Assembly (NCBI GenBank): GCA_002437735.1
Contig: DJRC01000098.1
Span: forward strand, 416 to 5,577
Length of the DNA stretch: 5,162 bases
Direction: 5' to 3'
Origin: Oscillospiraceae bacterium UBA6370
GTDB taxonomy: Bacteria > Bacillota > Clostridia > Oscillospirales > Oscillospiraceae
Below the pieces are notes generated by a model that worked only from the letters and a program-made list of their open reading frames with translations, searched no databases and was not told where the DNA came from. Each line of letters begins with the position of its first letter. The first letter of the stretch is position 1. Shown piece by piece: positions 1-5,162 of the stretch. Made by a program: the position numbers and the translations under genes.

Positions 1-1134
1 GGCGGCACGATCCGTCAGCGCCCTGACGGGCGCTGGGAGGCACGCTATACCCTTGGCATTGATCCCGGAACGGGAAAGCAAATTCAAAAATCCGTCTATG
101 GCAAGACGCAGAAGGAGGTAAGACAGAAGCTCACGGCAGTCCTTTCGGAGCAGGACAACGGGACCTACATGGATATACCGCGGATGAAAACCGGCGACTG
201 GCTGAACACATGGCTTGCAGGATATGTCGGCAATGTGAAGCCTGCAACGTTGAAAAACTATCAGGACCATGTGCGACTGAATATCGTCCCGCACATCGGC
301 GCGGCCCCGCTCTCCAAGCTGACAACCGAAATGATCCAGCAGATGTATAACAAACTGCAAAATGAAAAAGGACTTTCACCCAAGACGATCAAGAACATTC
401 ATGGTGTCCTGCACCGTGCGCTGGAGCAGGCACAAAAGATGGGCTATGTCCGCAATAATCCGCTCGCAGCTGTTACGCTGCCGCGCATTGAGAAAAAGCA
501 GATAAAGCCCTTGGAGGATGATGAGCTGTGCGCATTTCTCAAGGAAATTCGTGGAGATACCTATGAGCTGGTGTACTTCGTCACCGTCTTTACGGGACTC
601 CGGCAAGGTGAAGTCCTTGGCTTGACATGGGACTGCGTGGACTTTGAGAAGAAAACTCTTCTGATTAACAAGCAGCATGGCAAGCGAAAGGGAACATGCG
701 AATATGGCTTTAGCAGCTTGAAAAACGACCGGCCCCGCGTTATTGAGGCGGCTGACAGCGTGATGGACGCACTGAGAAAACAGAAAGAGCGGCAGCAACG
801 ATGGGCGGCACGGCTGAAGGAAGGTTGGGACAACTCAGACAATCTTGTATTCACCACGGAAACCGGACGCTATCTCTGCAATCAGACGGTGTATCTTGCG
901 TTCAAAAAGGTCATGCGACGTCTGCACCTTGACGCAACGAGATTTCACGATTTACGTCATACCTTCGCCGTCAATAGCTTGAAGTCGGGTGATGATATCA
1001 AGACCGTACAGGAAAATCTCGGACACCAAACCGCTGCCTTTACCCTCGATGTGTACGCTCATGTCACAAGCGGTATGAAGCGCGAGAGCGCAAACAGAAT
1101 GGACCAATACATCCATAGTGTGACCAAGGCGTAA
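1..1134 (+). CDS. Tyrosine recombinase / site-specific integrase of a mobile element (5'-partial)
   Basis: It catalyses site-specific integration and excision of a mobile element by cutting DNA with a tyrosine nucleophile. The frame is open from base 1, so the start lies upstream and 377 residues are visible; the family usually has about 380-400, so little is missing. The in-frame ATG at 169 is internal, because the codons before it encode the arm-binding (AP2-like) integrase N-terminus (visible residues 3-55, RQRPDGRWEARY). A SAM-like core-binding domain follows (about 63-150), then the catalytic domain (about 165-365). Catalytic residues seen: Arg201 (TGLRQGE), Lys241 (LKNDRPR), His316 and Arg319 (FHDLRH), His342 (LGHQ) and Tyr352 (DVYAH). 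The set is complete, so the enzyme is probably active. It converges on tRNA-Leu genes 76 bases past its stop, the usual place for an integrase at an element's tRNA end. Its base composition is more AT-rich than the genes to the right, which fits horizontal transfer. Whether the element is a prophage or a conjugative element cannot be told here. Confidence 0.95.
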   Translation, partial: GGTIRQRPDGRWEARYTLGIDPGTGKQIQKSVYGKTQKEVRQKLTAVLSEQDNGTYMDIPRMKTGDWLNTWLAGYVGNVKPATLKNYQDHVRLNIVPHIGAAPLSKLTTEMIQQMYNKLQNEKGLSPKTIKNIHGVLHRALEQAQKMGYVRNNPLAAVTLPRIEKKQIKPLEDDELCAFLKEIRGDTYELVYFVTVFTGLRQGEVLGLTWDCVDFEKKTLLINKQHGKRKGTCEYGFSSLKNDRPRVIEAADSVMDALRKQKERQQRWAARLKEGWDNSDNLVFTTETGRYLCNQTVYLAFKKVMRRLHLDATRFHDLRHTFAVNSLKSGDDIKTVQENLGHQTAAFTLDVYAHVTSGMKRESANRMDQYIHSVTKA

Positions 1135-1160
1135 AGGGTAAAAATAAGGGTAGAGACAGA

Positions 1161-1203
1161 TAAAAAAAGGAAAAATCCTTGAAAGCTCAATGCTTTCAAG
1201 GAT
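1161..1203 (-). terminator. Rho-independent terminator of the tRNA-Leu operon
   Basis: A perfect 12-bp inverted repeat (1175-1186 pairs with 1192-1203) encloses a 5-nt loop. Read on the minus strand, the stem is followed at once by a T-rich tract (complement of 1161-1174, TTTTCCTTTTTTTA). This is a classical intrinsic terminator placed 7 nt after the CCA end of tRNA-Leu(CAG). On the plus strand the hairpin is followed by CGATCTTGG with no T run, so it should stop integrase transcripts poorly. Confidence 0.88.
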
Positions 1204-1243
1204 CGATCTTGGTGCGCGAGGCGGGACTTGAACCCGCACGTCC
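1200..1243. other. Probable integration (att) region at the 3' end of tRNA-Leu(CAG)
   Basis: Tyrosine recombinases next to a tRNA gene commonly recombine within the 3' half of that tRNA, and the crossover copy restores the tRNA. The integrase ends 75 bases before the CCA end of this tRNA, so its T-arm and acceptor 3' strand are the most likely core site. The crossover point and length cannot be set from one junction, because the matching repeat at the element's other end lies outside the window. The terminator just beyond the tRNA could instead lie inside or beside the core. Confidence 0.35.
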
Positions 1244-1297
1244 GTGAAGGACACTAGAACCTGAATCTAGCGAGTCTGCCAATTCCACCACTCGCGC
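1210..1297 (-). tRNA. tRNA-Leu, anticodon CAG
   Basis: This is an 88-nt class II tRNA including encoded CCA (complement of 1210-1212), decoding the leucine codon CUG. The acceptor stem is a perfect 7 bp, GCGCGAG with CTCGCGC, and the discriminator base is A. The anticodon stem-loop reads CTAGA, loop TTCAGGT, TCTAG, placing CAG at positions 34-36. The long variable arm typical of tRNA-Leu forms a 4-bp GTCC/GGAC stem. The T arm is GCGGG, TTCAAGT, CCCGC. It is the second gene of a two-tRNA operon, 23 nt after tRNA-Leu(GAG), and sits directly before the terminator. It is intact despite the neighbouring integrase. Confidence 0.97.
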
Positions 1298-1320
1298 GTA
1301 AGCAGCCTCAGAAGAAAAGA

Positions 1321-1407
1321 TGGTGCGGATGGCGGGACTTGAACCCGCACGTCCATACGAACACTAGCACCTCAAGCTAGCCTGTCTGCCAATTCCAGCA
1401 CACCCGC
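1321..1407 (-). tRNA. tRNA-Leu, anticodon GAG
   Basis: This is an 87-nt class II tRNA with encoded CCA (complement of 1321-1323), reading CUC and CUU leucine codons. The acceptor stem pairs GCGGGTG with CATCCGC, with one G-T wobble, and the discriminator is A. The anticodon arm is CTAGC, loop TTGAGGT, GCTAG, giving GAG. The variable arm has a short GTTC/GGAC stem with a G-T pair. Its T arm and nearby bases are identical to those of the next tRNA over 24 bp (1331-1354 against 1220-1243), so the two genes look like a diverged tandem duplication. It is the promoter-proximal gene of the pair. Confidence 0.97.
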
Positions 1408-1440
1408 ATTTGCATCAGTCTTTCAAACGACCGCTCCGCT

Positions 1441-1470
1441 ATTATAAGCCCGTTGCACGCCAAATGTCAA
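1441..1470 (-). promoter_or_regulatory. Sigma-70/SigA-type promoter of the tRNA-Leu operon
   Basis: On the minus strand a consensus -35 box TTGACA (complement of 1465-1470) and a consensus -10 box TATAAT (complement of 1441-1446) are separated by 18 bp. Transcription should start near 1434, leaving a leader of about 27 nt before the first tRNA. A perfect match at both hexamers suits a strongly expressed stable-RNA gene. It begins about 60 bp after the stop codon of the Sir2-family gene, so the tRNAs do not depend on the upstream operon. Confidence 0.88.
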
Positions 1471-1532
1471 CCTTTTTTTGTGGGAAAAGAAAAAGTTTTT
1501 GCGCCGCTTTTTCCTGCCGCCAAAAGATGGGC
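1471..1532 (-). other. Short gap after the Sir2-family gene with no clear terminator
   Basis: Between the Sir2-family stop and the tRNA promoter, the minus strand carries runs of A and T (AAAAACTTTTTCTTTT) and the GC blocks GGCGGC and GCGGCGC. These blocks are not complementary to each other, so no convincing GC stem forms. The operon may read through into the tRNA genes, or stop weakly at the T-rich run. No open reading frame of interest is present. Confidence 0.5.
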
Positions 1533-2249
1533 TTATACCTGCGCGAGCGTCTCGCCGACTGCGCCCGTGATGACCAGATCCGCGCGGGTCTTATCGCCCA
1601 GCGGCGTCTTGTTGATGACGACGAGCTTGTGGCCGCGGTAGTAGTTCACCAGTCCCGCCGCGGGGTAGACCGCGAGCGAGGTGCCGGCGATGATGAGCAC
1701 GTCGGCCTCGGCGATATAGCGCACGGCCTTGCAGAGCGTATCCTCGTTGAGCCCCTCCTCGTAGAGCACGACGTCGGGCTTGATGCGCCCGCCGCAGGAG
1801 CACGTCGGCACGCCGACGGAGTGCGCGATCGCGTCCACGCCGTAGAATTTGCCGCACCTCTCGCAGTAATTGCGCAGGGTGCTGCCGTGGAGCTCAAGCA
1901 CCTCCTTACTGCCTGCGGCCTGATGGAGTCCGTCGATGTTCTGCGTGATGACGGCCTTCAGCTTGCCCGCGCGCTCCCACTCGGCGAGCTTTCGATGCGC
2001 GGCGTTGGGCTTCGCGTCGGGGCAGAGGAGCTTCGCGCGGTAGAAGGCAAAGAATTTCTCGGGATAGCGCTCGTAGTAGGTGTGGCTTAGGATCGTTTCG
2101 GGCGGGTCGCTCCACTGCTGGTGGTAGAGTCCGTCCACGCTGCGGAAGTCGGGGATGCCGCTCTCGGTCGAGACGCCGGCCCCGCCGAAAAAGACGAGGT
2201 TGTCGCTGCCGTCGACGATCTCCTTGAGCTTTCGGATCTCCTCTGTCAT
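1533..2249 (-). CDS. Sir2-family NAD-dependent protein deacylase (CobB/sirtuin)
   Basis: A cytosolic 238-residue sirtuin that removes acyl groups from lysines using NAD+, releasing nicotinamide and O-acyl-ADP-ribose. Family signatures occur in order: GAGVSTESGIPDFRS (23-37, NAD binding), TQNIDGLH (102-109), catalytic His121 in LHGS, a four-cysteine zinc site (Cys129, Cys132, Cys150, Cys152) and GTSLAVYP (189-196). Length is normal for a minimal bacterial sirtuin. The ATG at 2249 was chosen because AAAGGAG lies 8 nt before it; an ATG 51 bases further upstream lies inside the previous gene and would add a non-family extension. It is the last gene of the operon, 13 nt after the cation efflux gene. 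At the place where desuccinylating sirtuins such as E. coli CobB and SIRT5 have Tyr-x-x-Arg, it appears to have Tyr70-x-x-Lys73, so acyl preference is uncertain. Family assignment is secure; substrates are unknown. Confidence 0.96.
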   Translation of the reverse strand: MTEEIRKLKEIVDGSDNLVFFGGAGVSTESGIPDFRSVDGLYHQQWSDPPETILSHTYYERYPEKFFAFYRAKLLCPDAKPNAAHRKLAEWERAGKLKAVITQNIDGLHQAAGSKEVLELHGSTLRNYCERCGKFYGVDAIAHSVGVPTCSCGGRIKPDVVLYEEGLNEDTLCKAVRYIAEADVLIIAGTSLAVYPAAGLVNYYRGHKLVVINKTPLGDKTRADLVITGAVGETLAQV

Positions 2250-2257
2250 GACGTCTG

Positions 2258-2264
2258 CTCCTTT
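2258..2264 (-). promoter_or_regulatory. Ribosome binding site of the Sir2-family gene, overlapping the upstream stop codon
   Basis: The minus strand reads TAAAGGAG, then 8 nt, then ATG. The TAA is the stop of the cation efflux gene, so its last two bases are part of the Shine-Dalgarno sequence. This fixes the sirtuin start at 2249 and suggests terminating ribosomes can re-initiate on the next gene. Confidence 0.85.
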
Positions 2265-3432
2265 ACTTGGTGTAGTCTCTATCGATCTGCACGACGGCAA
2301 AATAGCTGCTGTCGAGCCGCTTCACGGCAGCCTTGATCTCCTGCTCGACCTCATGGTCGCTCAGACGGAATTTGAACGGCACCACCGCGTCGAAAATGAC
2401 GTTGGTGTGCGTGGGACCGGTGACCATGCGAAAATCGTGGATGGTGATGTGCTCGTCGATGCCGCGCACGAGCTGCGCCACGCGCTCACGCGTTTCGGCG
2501 GTGAGCTTATCGTCGGTCACGATGGGGTCCATGTGGATGGTGGCGGCGCAGCCGAGCTCGCGGCGGAGCCGCTGCTCGATGTTGTCGATCTCGTCGTGCA
2601 GCGCCATGATGTCGCCGTGCGCAGGGACCTCAGCGTGGAGCGAGATCATTACGCGGCCGGGGCCGTAGTCATGCACGATGAGGTCGTGGATGCCCTGAAC
2701 GACGGGAGAGGAGAGCACGATCGCCTCGATCCTTTGGACAAATTCAGGCGCGGGCGGCTGACCGAGCAGGGGAGAGATGGTATCCCGCGCCGCCTGAATG
2801 CCCGCCCAGAGCACGAGCGCCGCGACGACGATACCGCACCAGCCGTCGATCTGAAGCGAGGTGAAGTGTCCGATGAGCGTCGCGGCGAGGACGGCGGCGG
2901 TCGCCGCGCAGTCGGAGAGACTGTCCATCGCGGTCGCCTCCATCGCAGCGGAGCAGATCTTTTTGCCGACCGCGCGGTTGTAGAGATACATATAGAGCTT
3001 GACGAGGATGGAGACGAGCAGGATGCCGCCGGTAAGGAGCGTAAACTCCACCGCCTCCGGGTGCAGGATCTTCTCCACCGCGCTCTTGGCAAGCTCGATG
3101 CCCATGAGGAGAATGACCATGGAGACGATCAGACCCGAGATGTACTCCAGCCGCCCATGGCCGAAGGGATGCTCGGGGTCGGGATTCTGTCCCGCGAGCT
3201 TGAAGCCGAGCAGCGTCACGATGCTCGCGCCCGCGTCGGAGAGGTTGTTGAAGGCGTCCGCCGTGATGGCGATGGAGCCGGAGAGCGTGCCGGCGAGCAA
3301 CTTGAGCGCGAAAAGGAGCACGTTGAAGCCGATGCCTACGATGCCGCAGAGCATCCCATAGGCCTGCCGCACGGCGGGCGAGGTGACGTCCTCACGGTTT
3401 TTGATGAATTTTTTGGCCAACAGAGAGATCAT
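2263..3432 (-). CDS. Cation diffusion facilitator (CDF) metal exporter, probably manganese type
   Basis: A 389-residue inner-membrane metal/proton antiporter of the CDF family. About six membrane segments fill residues 27-215, followed by a cytoplasmic domain (about 220-300) and a further C-terminal extension to 389 with HxH-type residues. The family hallmarks SGSIAITADAFNNLSDAGAS (51-70) and HPFGHGRLEY (88-97) are clear. The metal site in segment 2 is Asn62-x-x-x-Asp66 and in segment 5 Asp170-x-x-x-Asp174. This N-D/D-D pattern matches that described for manganese exporters such as pneumococcal MntE, not the His-Asp pairs of zinc-type CzcD, so I infer Mn(II) export. The ATG at 3432 overlaps the antiporter stop as ATGA; the nearest Shine-Dalgarno (AAGGA, 3447-3451) is 14 nt away, so translation probably depends on coupling. 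An upstream in-frame extension exists but is low-complexity shadow of the antiporter gene. Confidence 0.93.
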   Translation of the reverse strand: MISLLAKKFIKNREDVTSPAVRQAYGMLCGIVGIGFNVLLFALKLLAGTLSGSIAITADAFNNLSDAGASIVTLLGFKLAGQNPDPEHPFGHGRLEYISGLIVSMVILLMGIELAKSAVEKILHPEAVEFTLLTGGILLVSILVKLYMYLYNRAVGKKICSAAMEATAMDSLSDCAATAAVLAATLIGHFTSLQIDGWCGIVVAALVLWAGIQAARDTISPLLGQPPAPEFVQRIEAIVLSSPVVQGIHDLIVHDYGPGRVMISLHAEVPAHGDIMALHDEIDNIEQRLRRELGCAATIHMDPIVTDDKLTAETRERVAQLVRGIDEHITIHDFRMVTGPTHTNVIFDAVVPFKFRLSDHEVEQEIKAAVKRLDSSYFAVVQIDRDYTK

Positions 3433-4766
3433 ACCAGTGTCTCGCTTCCTTTGGATTTCGCGGGGAAGAAAAATCGCTTGGTGAAGAGGTAGCAGAGCGG
3501 AATGAGATAGAGCAGGCAGGCGTAGGGCAGGGCCTCGACGCCGACGCCGAGCATACTCAGCGGCACGGCGCAGGCGATGCACCACGGGATCAGTCCCGCG
3601 ATGGTGACGCCGGAGTTGGCGATGTCCATTGCCAGCTCCTCGTGTTCCGCGCCGTCCTTGGCGTAGACTGCGCCGATGAGCTGATGCTCCATCATCACGA
3701 CGATGGTCTGGTTGCACAGCACCATCGCGGCAAGGAGGCTCAGCAAAATCATCGTCGGAAAGCGCCCGATGCGCTCGGCGGACCGCTCCAGAACGCTCTG
3801 CGCCTGCGTGAGCGCGCCCGTGCCCTCTAAGATGCCGGTGTAGAGCGCGGCGAGCGGGATCATCAGAAACGGCGTGAGCATACTCACCAACCCGCCGCCG
3901 GAGACGACGGAGGCCAGCAGCCCCTCGGTCGGGTGATAGCCGACGACCATGATCCGGAGCGCGTCAGCTACGCTGCCGCCCTGCACCGTGACGGTGATGA
4001 CGAAGGCCGCAGCGGCGGAGATCGCCATGGCGCGGCGGATAGGCACGCGCAGAAGCGGCAGGATGAGCATGATGAGCGCGGGCACGAGCGCCCACGGGGA
4101 GATGACAAAGCTCTCGGCAAGGGCGCCCAGCATGGTCTCATCGACCGTGACGATGGGGTTGCGGAGGGAGAGCACGGTGTAGGCAGCGAGGCAGAGCGCG
4201 TAGGGCAGCGCGGCGGTCTGGAACATCCGCCTGACGTTGCCGTAGAGGTCGGTCTCCGTCAGCGCGGCGACGAGGCTCGCACAGGACGAGGTCGGCGCGC
4301 CGCGGTCGCCGAAGTAGATGCCGGAGAGGATAACGCCGGCGGTGACGGCCTCGCTCACGCCGCCGGAGCGCGCAAGCGCCATGAGCACCACGCCCGCCGT
4401 GCTCGCCACGCCGAACGACGTGCCGAGCGCGTAGCTGAGCAGCACCGTCAGCAGGAAGGCAACGAGGATAAAAAGCGAGGGCGTGATGACGCGGATGCCG
4501 TGGTAGATAAAAAAGGCGATGGTGCCGCACGAGCGCCAGAGCCCCGTGAGCAGACCGATGAAAAACAGGATGCGCAGCACGATCATGCTCTTGGGCATCT
4601 TACTCCACGCCATTTTGGCAAGCTCCCTCGCGCCGTAGCCGCGCTTGAGACCGAGGGCGAAGAACAGCACGAGCGCGAACAGCAGCGCCCACGCGAGAGA
4701 GAAGCCCTTGACGAGGCAAAAGAGCATCGCCGCGAGAAAGAGCGCAAAGCAGATGACAATATCCAT
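3429..4766 (-). CDS. NhaC-family Na+/H+ antiporter
   Basis: A 445-residue, very hydrophobic integral membrane protein with roughly 11-12 membrane segments, probably exchanging external protons for internal Na+ or another cation. Motifs typical of NhaC proteins are GTSFG (115-119), YFGDRGAPTSS (151-161) followed by TDLYGNVRRM (172-181), CNQT (351-354) and DIANSG (381-386) before a late helix. Length is near the usual 450-480. The ATG at 4766 begins the first helix. AAAGGGG (4776-4782) lies 9 nt upstream inside the end of the previous gene, while GGGAG at 4768-4772 is too close to be used well. It starts 6 nt after the upstream stop and overlaps the CDF gene by 4 nt. The exact ion (Na+, malate/lactate in related members, or other) cannot be read from sequence, and NhaC-like proteins are functionally diverse. 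Confidence 0.9.
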   Translation of the reverse strand: MDIVICFALFLAAMLFCLVKGFSLAWALLFALVLFFALGLKRGYGARELAKMAWSKMPKSMIVLRILFFIGLLTGLWRSCGTIAFFIYHGIRVITPSLFILVAFLLTVLLSYALGTSFGVASTAGVVLMALARSGGVSEAVTAGVILSGIYFGDRGAPTSSCASLVAALTETDLYGNVRRMFQTAALPYALCLAAYTVLSLRNPIVTVDETMLGALAESFVISPWALVPALIMLILPLLRVPIRRAMAISAAAAFVITVTVQGGSVADALRIMVVGYHPTEGLLASVVSGGGLVSMLTPFLMIPLAALYTGILEGTGALTQAQSVLERSAERIGRFPTMILLSLLAAMVLCNQTIVVMMEHQLIGAVYAKDGAEHEELAMDIANSGVTIAGLIPWCIACAVPLSMLGVGVEALPYACLLYLIPLCYLFTKRFFFPAKSKGSETLV

Positions 4767-4772
4767 GCTCCC

Positions 4773-5162
4773 TTACCCCTTTTTTCCGGGAATTTGCAGC
4801 GTCATGCGGCAGCACAGGCGGTCAAGGTCCTCGTCCGTCGCCGCGCCGATGCGCAGCTTCGCGCCGCAGTCCTCGCAGATGAGGTCGACGGCGGCGGGAC
4901 GCACCTGCATACGGTAGCGCTCGCTGCCGCAGGCACAGGTGATGCCGCGCGGGCGCGCGGCGATCTCCTTCAATTCGCTCAGTACCTCGTACATGATGAC
5001 CGTGTCGGTGAAGGCCTCGGGCGCGTCGCCCTGCGCGGACTGCTTTTCCGCGGTGATCTGCAGCTGCTCGAGCGCACGCTCAACGGCGTATTCCTCGCCG
5101 ATGAAGCAGCACAGCTCCGAGGTCTCGGGGCAGGCGAGGCCGATGCCCTCGCCGTCGAGCAG
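4773..5162 (-). CDS. Uncharacterised protein with C-terminal CxC...CxxC zinc-ribbon-like module (5'-partial)
   Basis: I do not recognise this protein. The frame is open to the window edge, so only the C-terminal 129 residues are seen. An internal ATG at 4994 has no ribosome binding site, and the open frame continues through it, so it is probably not the start. The visible part has a cysteine-containing stretch (Cys11, Cys18, Cys19), an Ala/Glu/Gln-rich probable helix (about 23-50) and a helix YEVLSELKEIAARP (58-71). A likely metal-binding module follows: Cys76-x-Cys78 and Cys96-x-x-Cys99, 18 residues apart, with predicted strands between them. Cys117-Cys118 lie near the end. No membrane segment is visible, so it is likely cytoplasmic. 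The stop lies 6 nt before the antiporter start, so it belongs to the same operon. A structural or regulatory zinc ribbon is possible, but no function can be assigned. Confidence 0.75.
   Translation of the reverse strand: MLDGEGIGLACPETSELCCFIGEEYAVERALEQLQITAEKQSAQGDAPEAFTDTVIMYEVLSELKEIAARPRGITCACGSERYRMQVRPAAVDLICEDCGAKLRIGAATDEDLDRLCCRMTLQIPGKKG
4776..4782 (-). promoter_or_regulatory. Likely ribosome binding site of the NhaC-family gene, inside the upstream gene
   Basis: AAAGGGG on the minus strand lies 9 nt before the antiporter ATG and encodes the last codons (Lys, Gly) of the zinc-ribbon-like protein. The stop codon falls between it and the start, an arrangement that favours coupled translation of the two genes. 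Confidence 0.6.

Noticed and set aside
952..1254. Minus-strand 100-codon open frame across the integrase end, terminator and tRNA
   Set aside because: It begins inside the tRNA-Leu(CAG) gene, crosses the terminator and runs antisense to the integrase catalytic motifs, so it is not a credible gene.
1410..2090. A 226-codon plus-strand open frame over the sirtuin and tRNA promoter
   Set aside because: It is antisense to the sirtuin, has no family motif, and its first part lies over the tRNA promoter. It is best explained as a shadow.
2155..3492. A 445-codon open frame on the plus strand opposite the CDF and sirtuin genes
   Set aside because: It is antisense to two genes with clear family motifs. 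Its product is rich in Asp, Glu, His, Arg and Val with no recognisable domain, the usual result of a GC-rich gene read on the opposite strand.
3433..3717. N-terminal extension of the CDF protein from an upstream ATG
   Set aside because: The extra residues are Arg/Gly/Ala-rich and lie wholly within the antiporter gene in another frame. The CDF family start fits the ATG at 3432.
4138..4530. Minus-strand open frame of 130 codons inside the antiporter gene
   Set aside because: It is an Arg/His/Pro-rich out-of-frame translation of the antiporter gene without any ribosome binding evidence or domain.
1..5162. CRISPR array, toxin-antitoxin pair, retron or other defence cassette
   Set aside because: I found no spaced repeat array and no small paired genes. 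Every sizeable gene matches a common family except the partial zinc-ribbon-like protein.

Overview
The window looks like chromosomal DNA of a GC-rich Gram-positive anaerobe of the Clostridia, most plausibly an Oscillospiraceae/Ruminococcaceae-type gut bacterium. This is inferred from the high-GC coding style of the right two thirds, AGGAG-type ribosome binding sites, CCA-encoding tRNA genes and a Firmicutes-type integrase. No single gene here proves the genus.

Left part (1-1134, + strand): a tyrosine recombinase, cut at its 5' end by the window edge. All six catalytic residues are present. Its base composition is visibly lower in GC than the genes to the right. It runs convergently into two tRNA-Leu genes, a layout typical of an integrated element (phage or integrative conjugative element) with its integrase at the tRNA-proximal end. 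The rest of the element would lie to the left, outside the window.

Middle (1135-1532): two tandem tRNA-Leu genes on the minus strand, GAG anticodon first and CAG second. A near-consensus promoter lies upstream (TTGACA, 18 bp, TATAAT), and a strong hairpin plus T-rich terminator lies between the second tRNA and the integrase. The 3' end of tRNA-Leu(CAG) is the likely attachment site.

Right part (1533-5162, minus strand): a tightly packed four-gene operon read right to left. It holds an unrecognised protein with a CxC...CxxC zinc-ribbon-like C-terminus (5' end outside the window), an NhaC-type Na+/H+ antiporter, a cation diffusion facilitator with an N-D/D-D metal site like that of manganese exporters, and a Sir2-family NAD-dependent deacylase. 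Junctions are a 6-nt gap, a 4-nt ATGA overlap and a 13-nt gap, so co-transcription and translational coupling are likely. Two ion/metal transporters beside a sirtuin may suggest a link between cation homeostasis and protein acylation, but that is inference from position only. Several long ORFs on the strand opposite this operon are GC-driven shadows. I see no CRISPR array, toxin-antitoxin pair or clearly new defence system.
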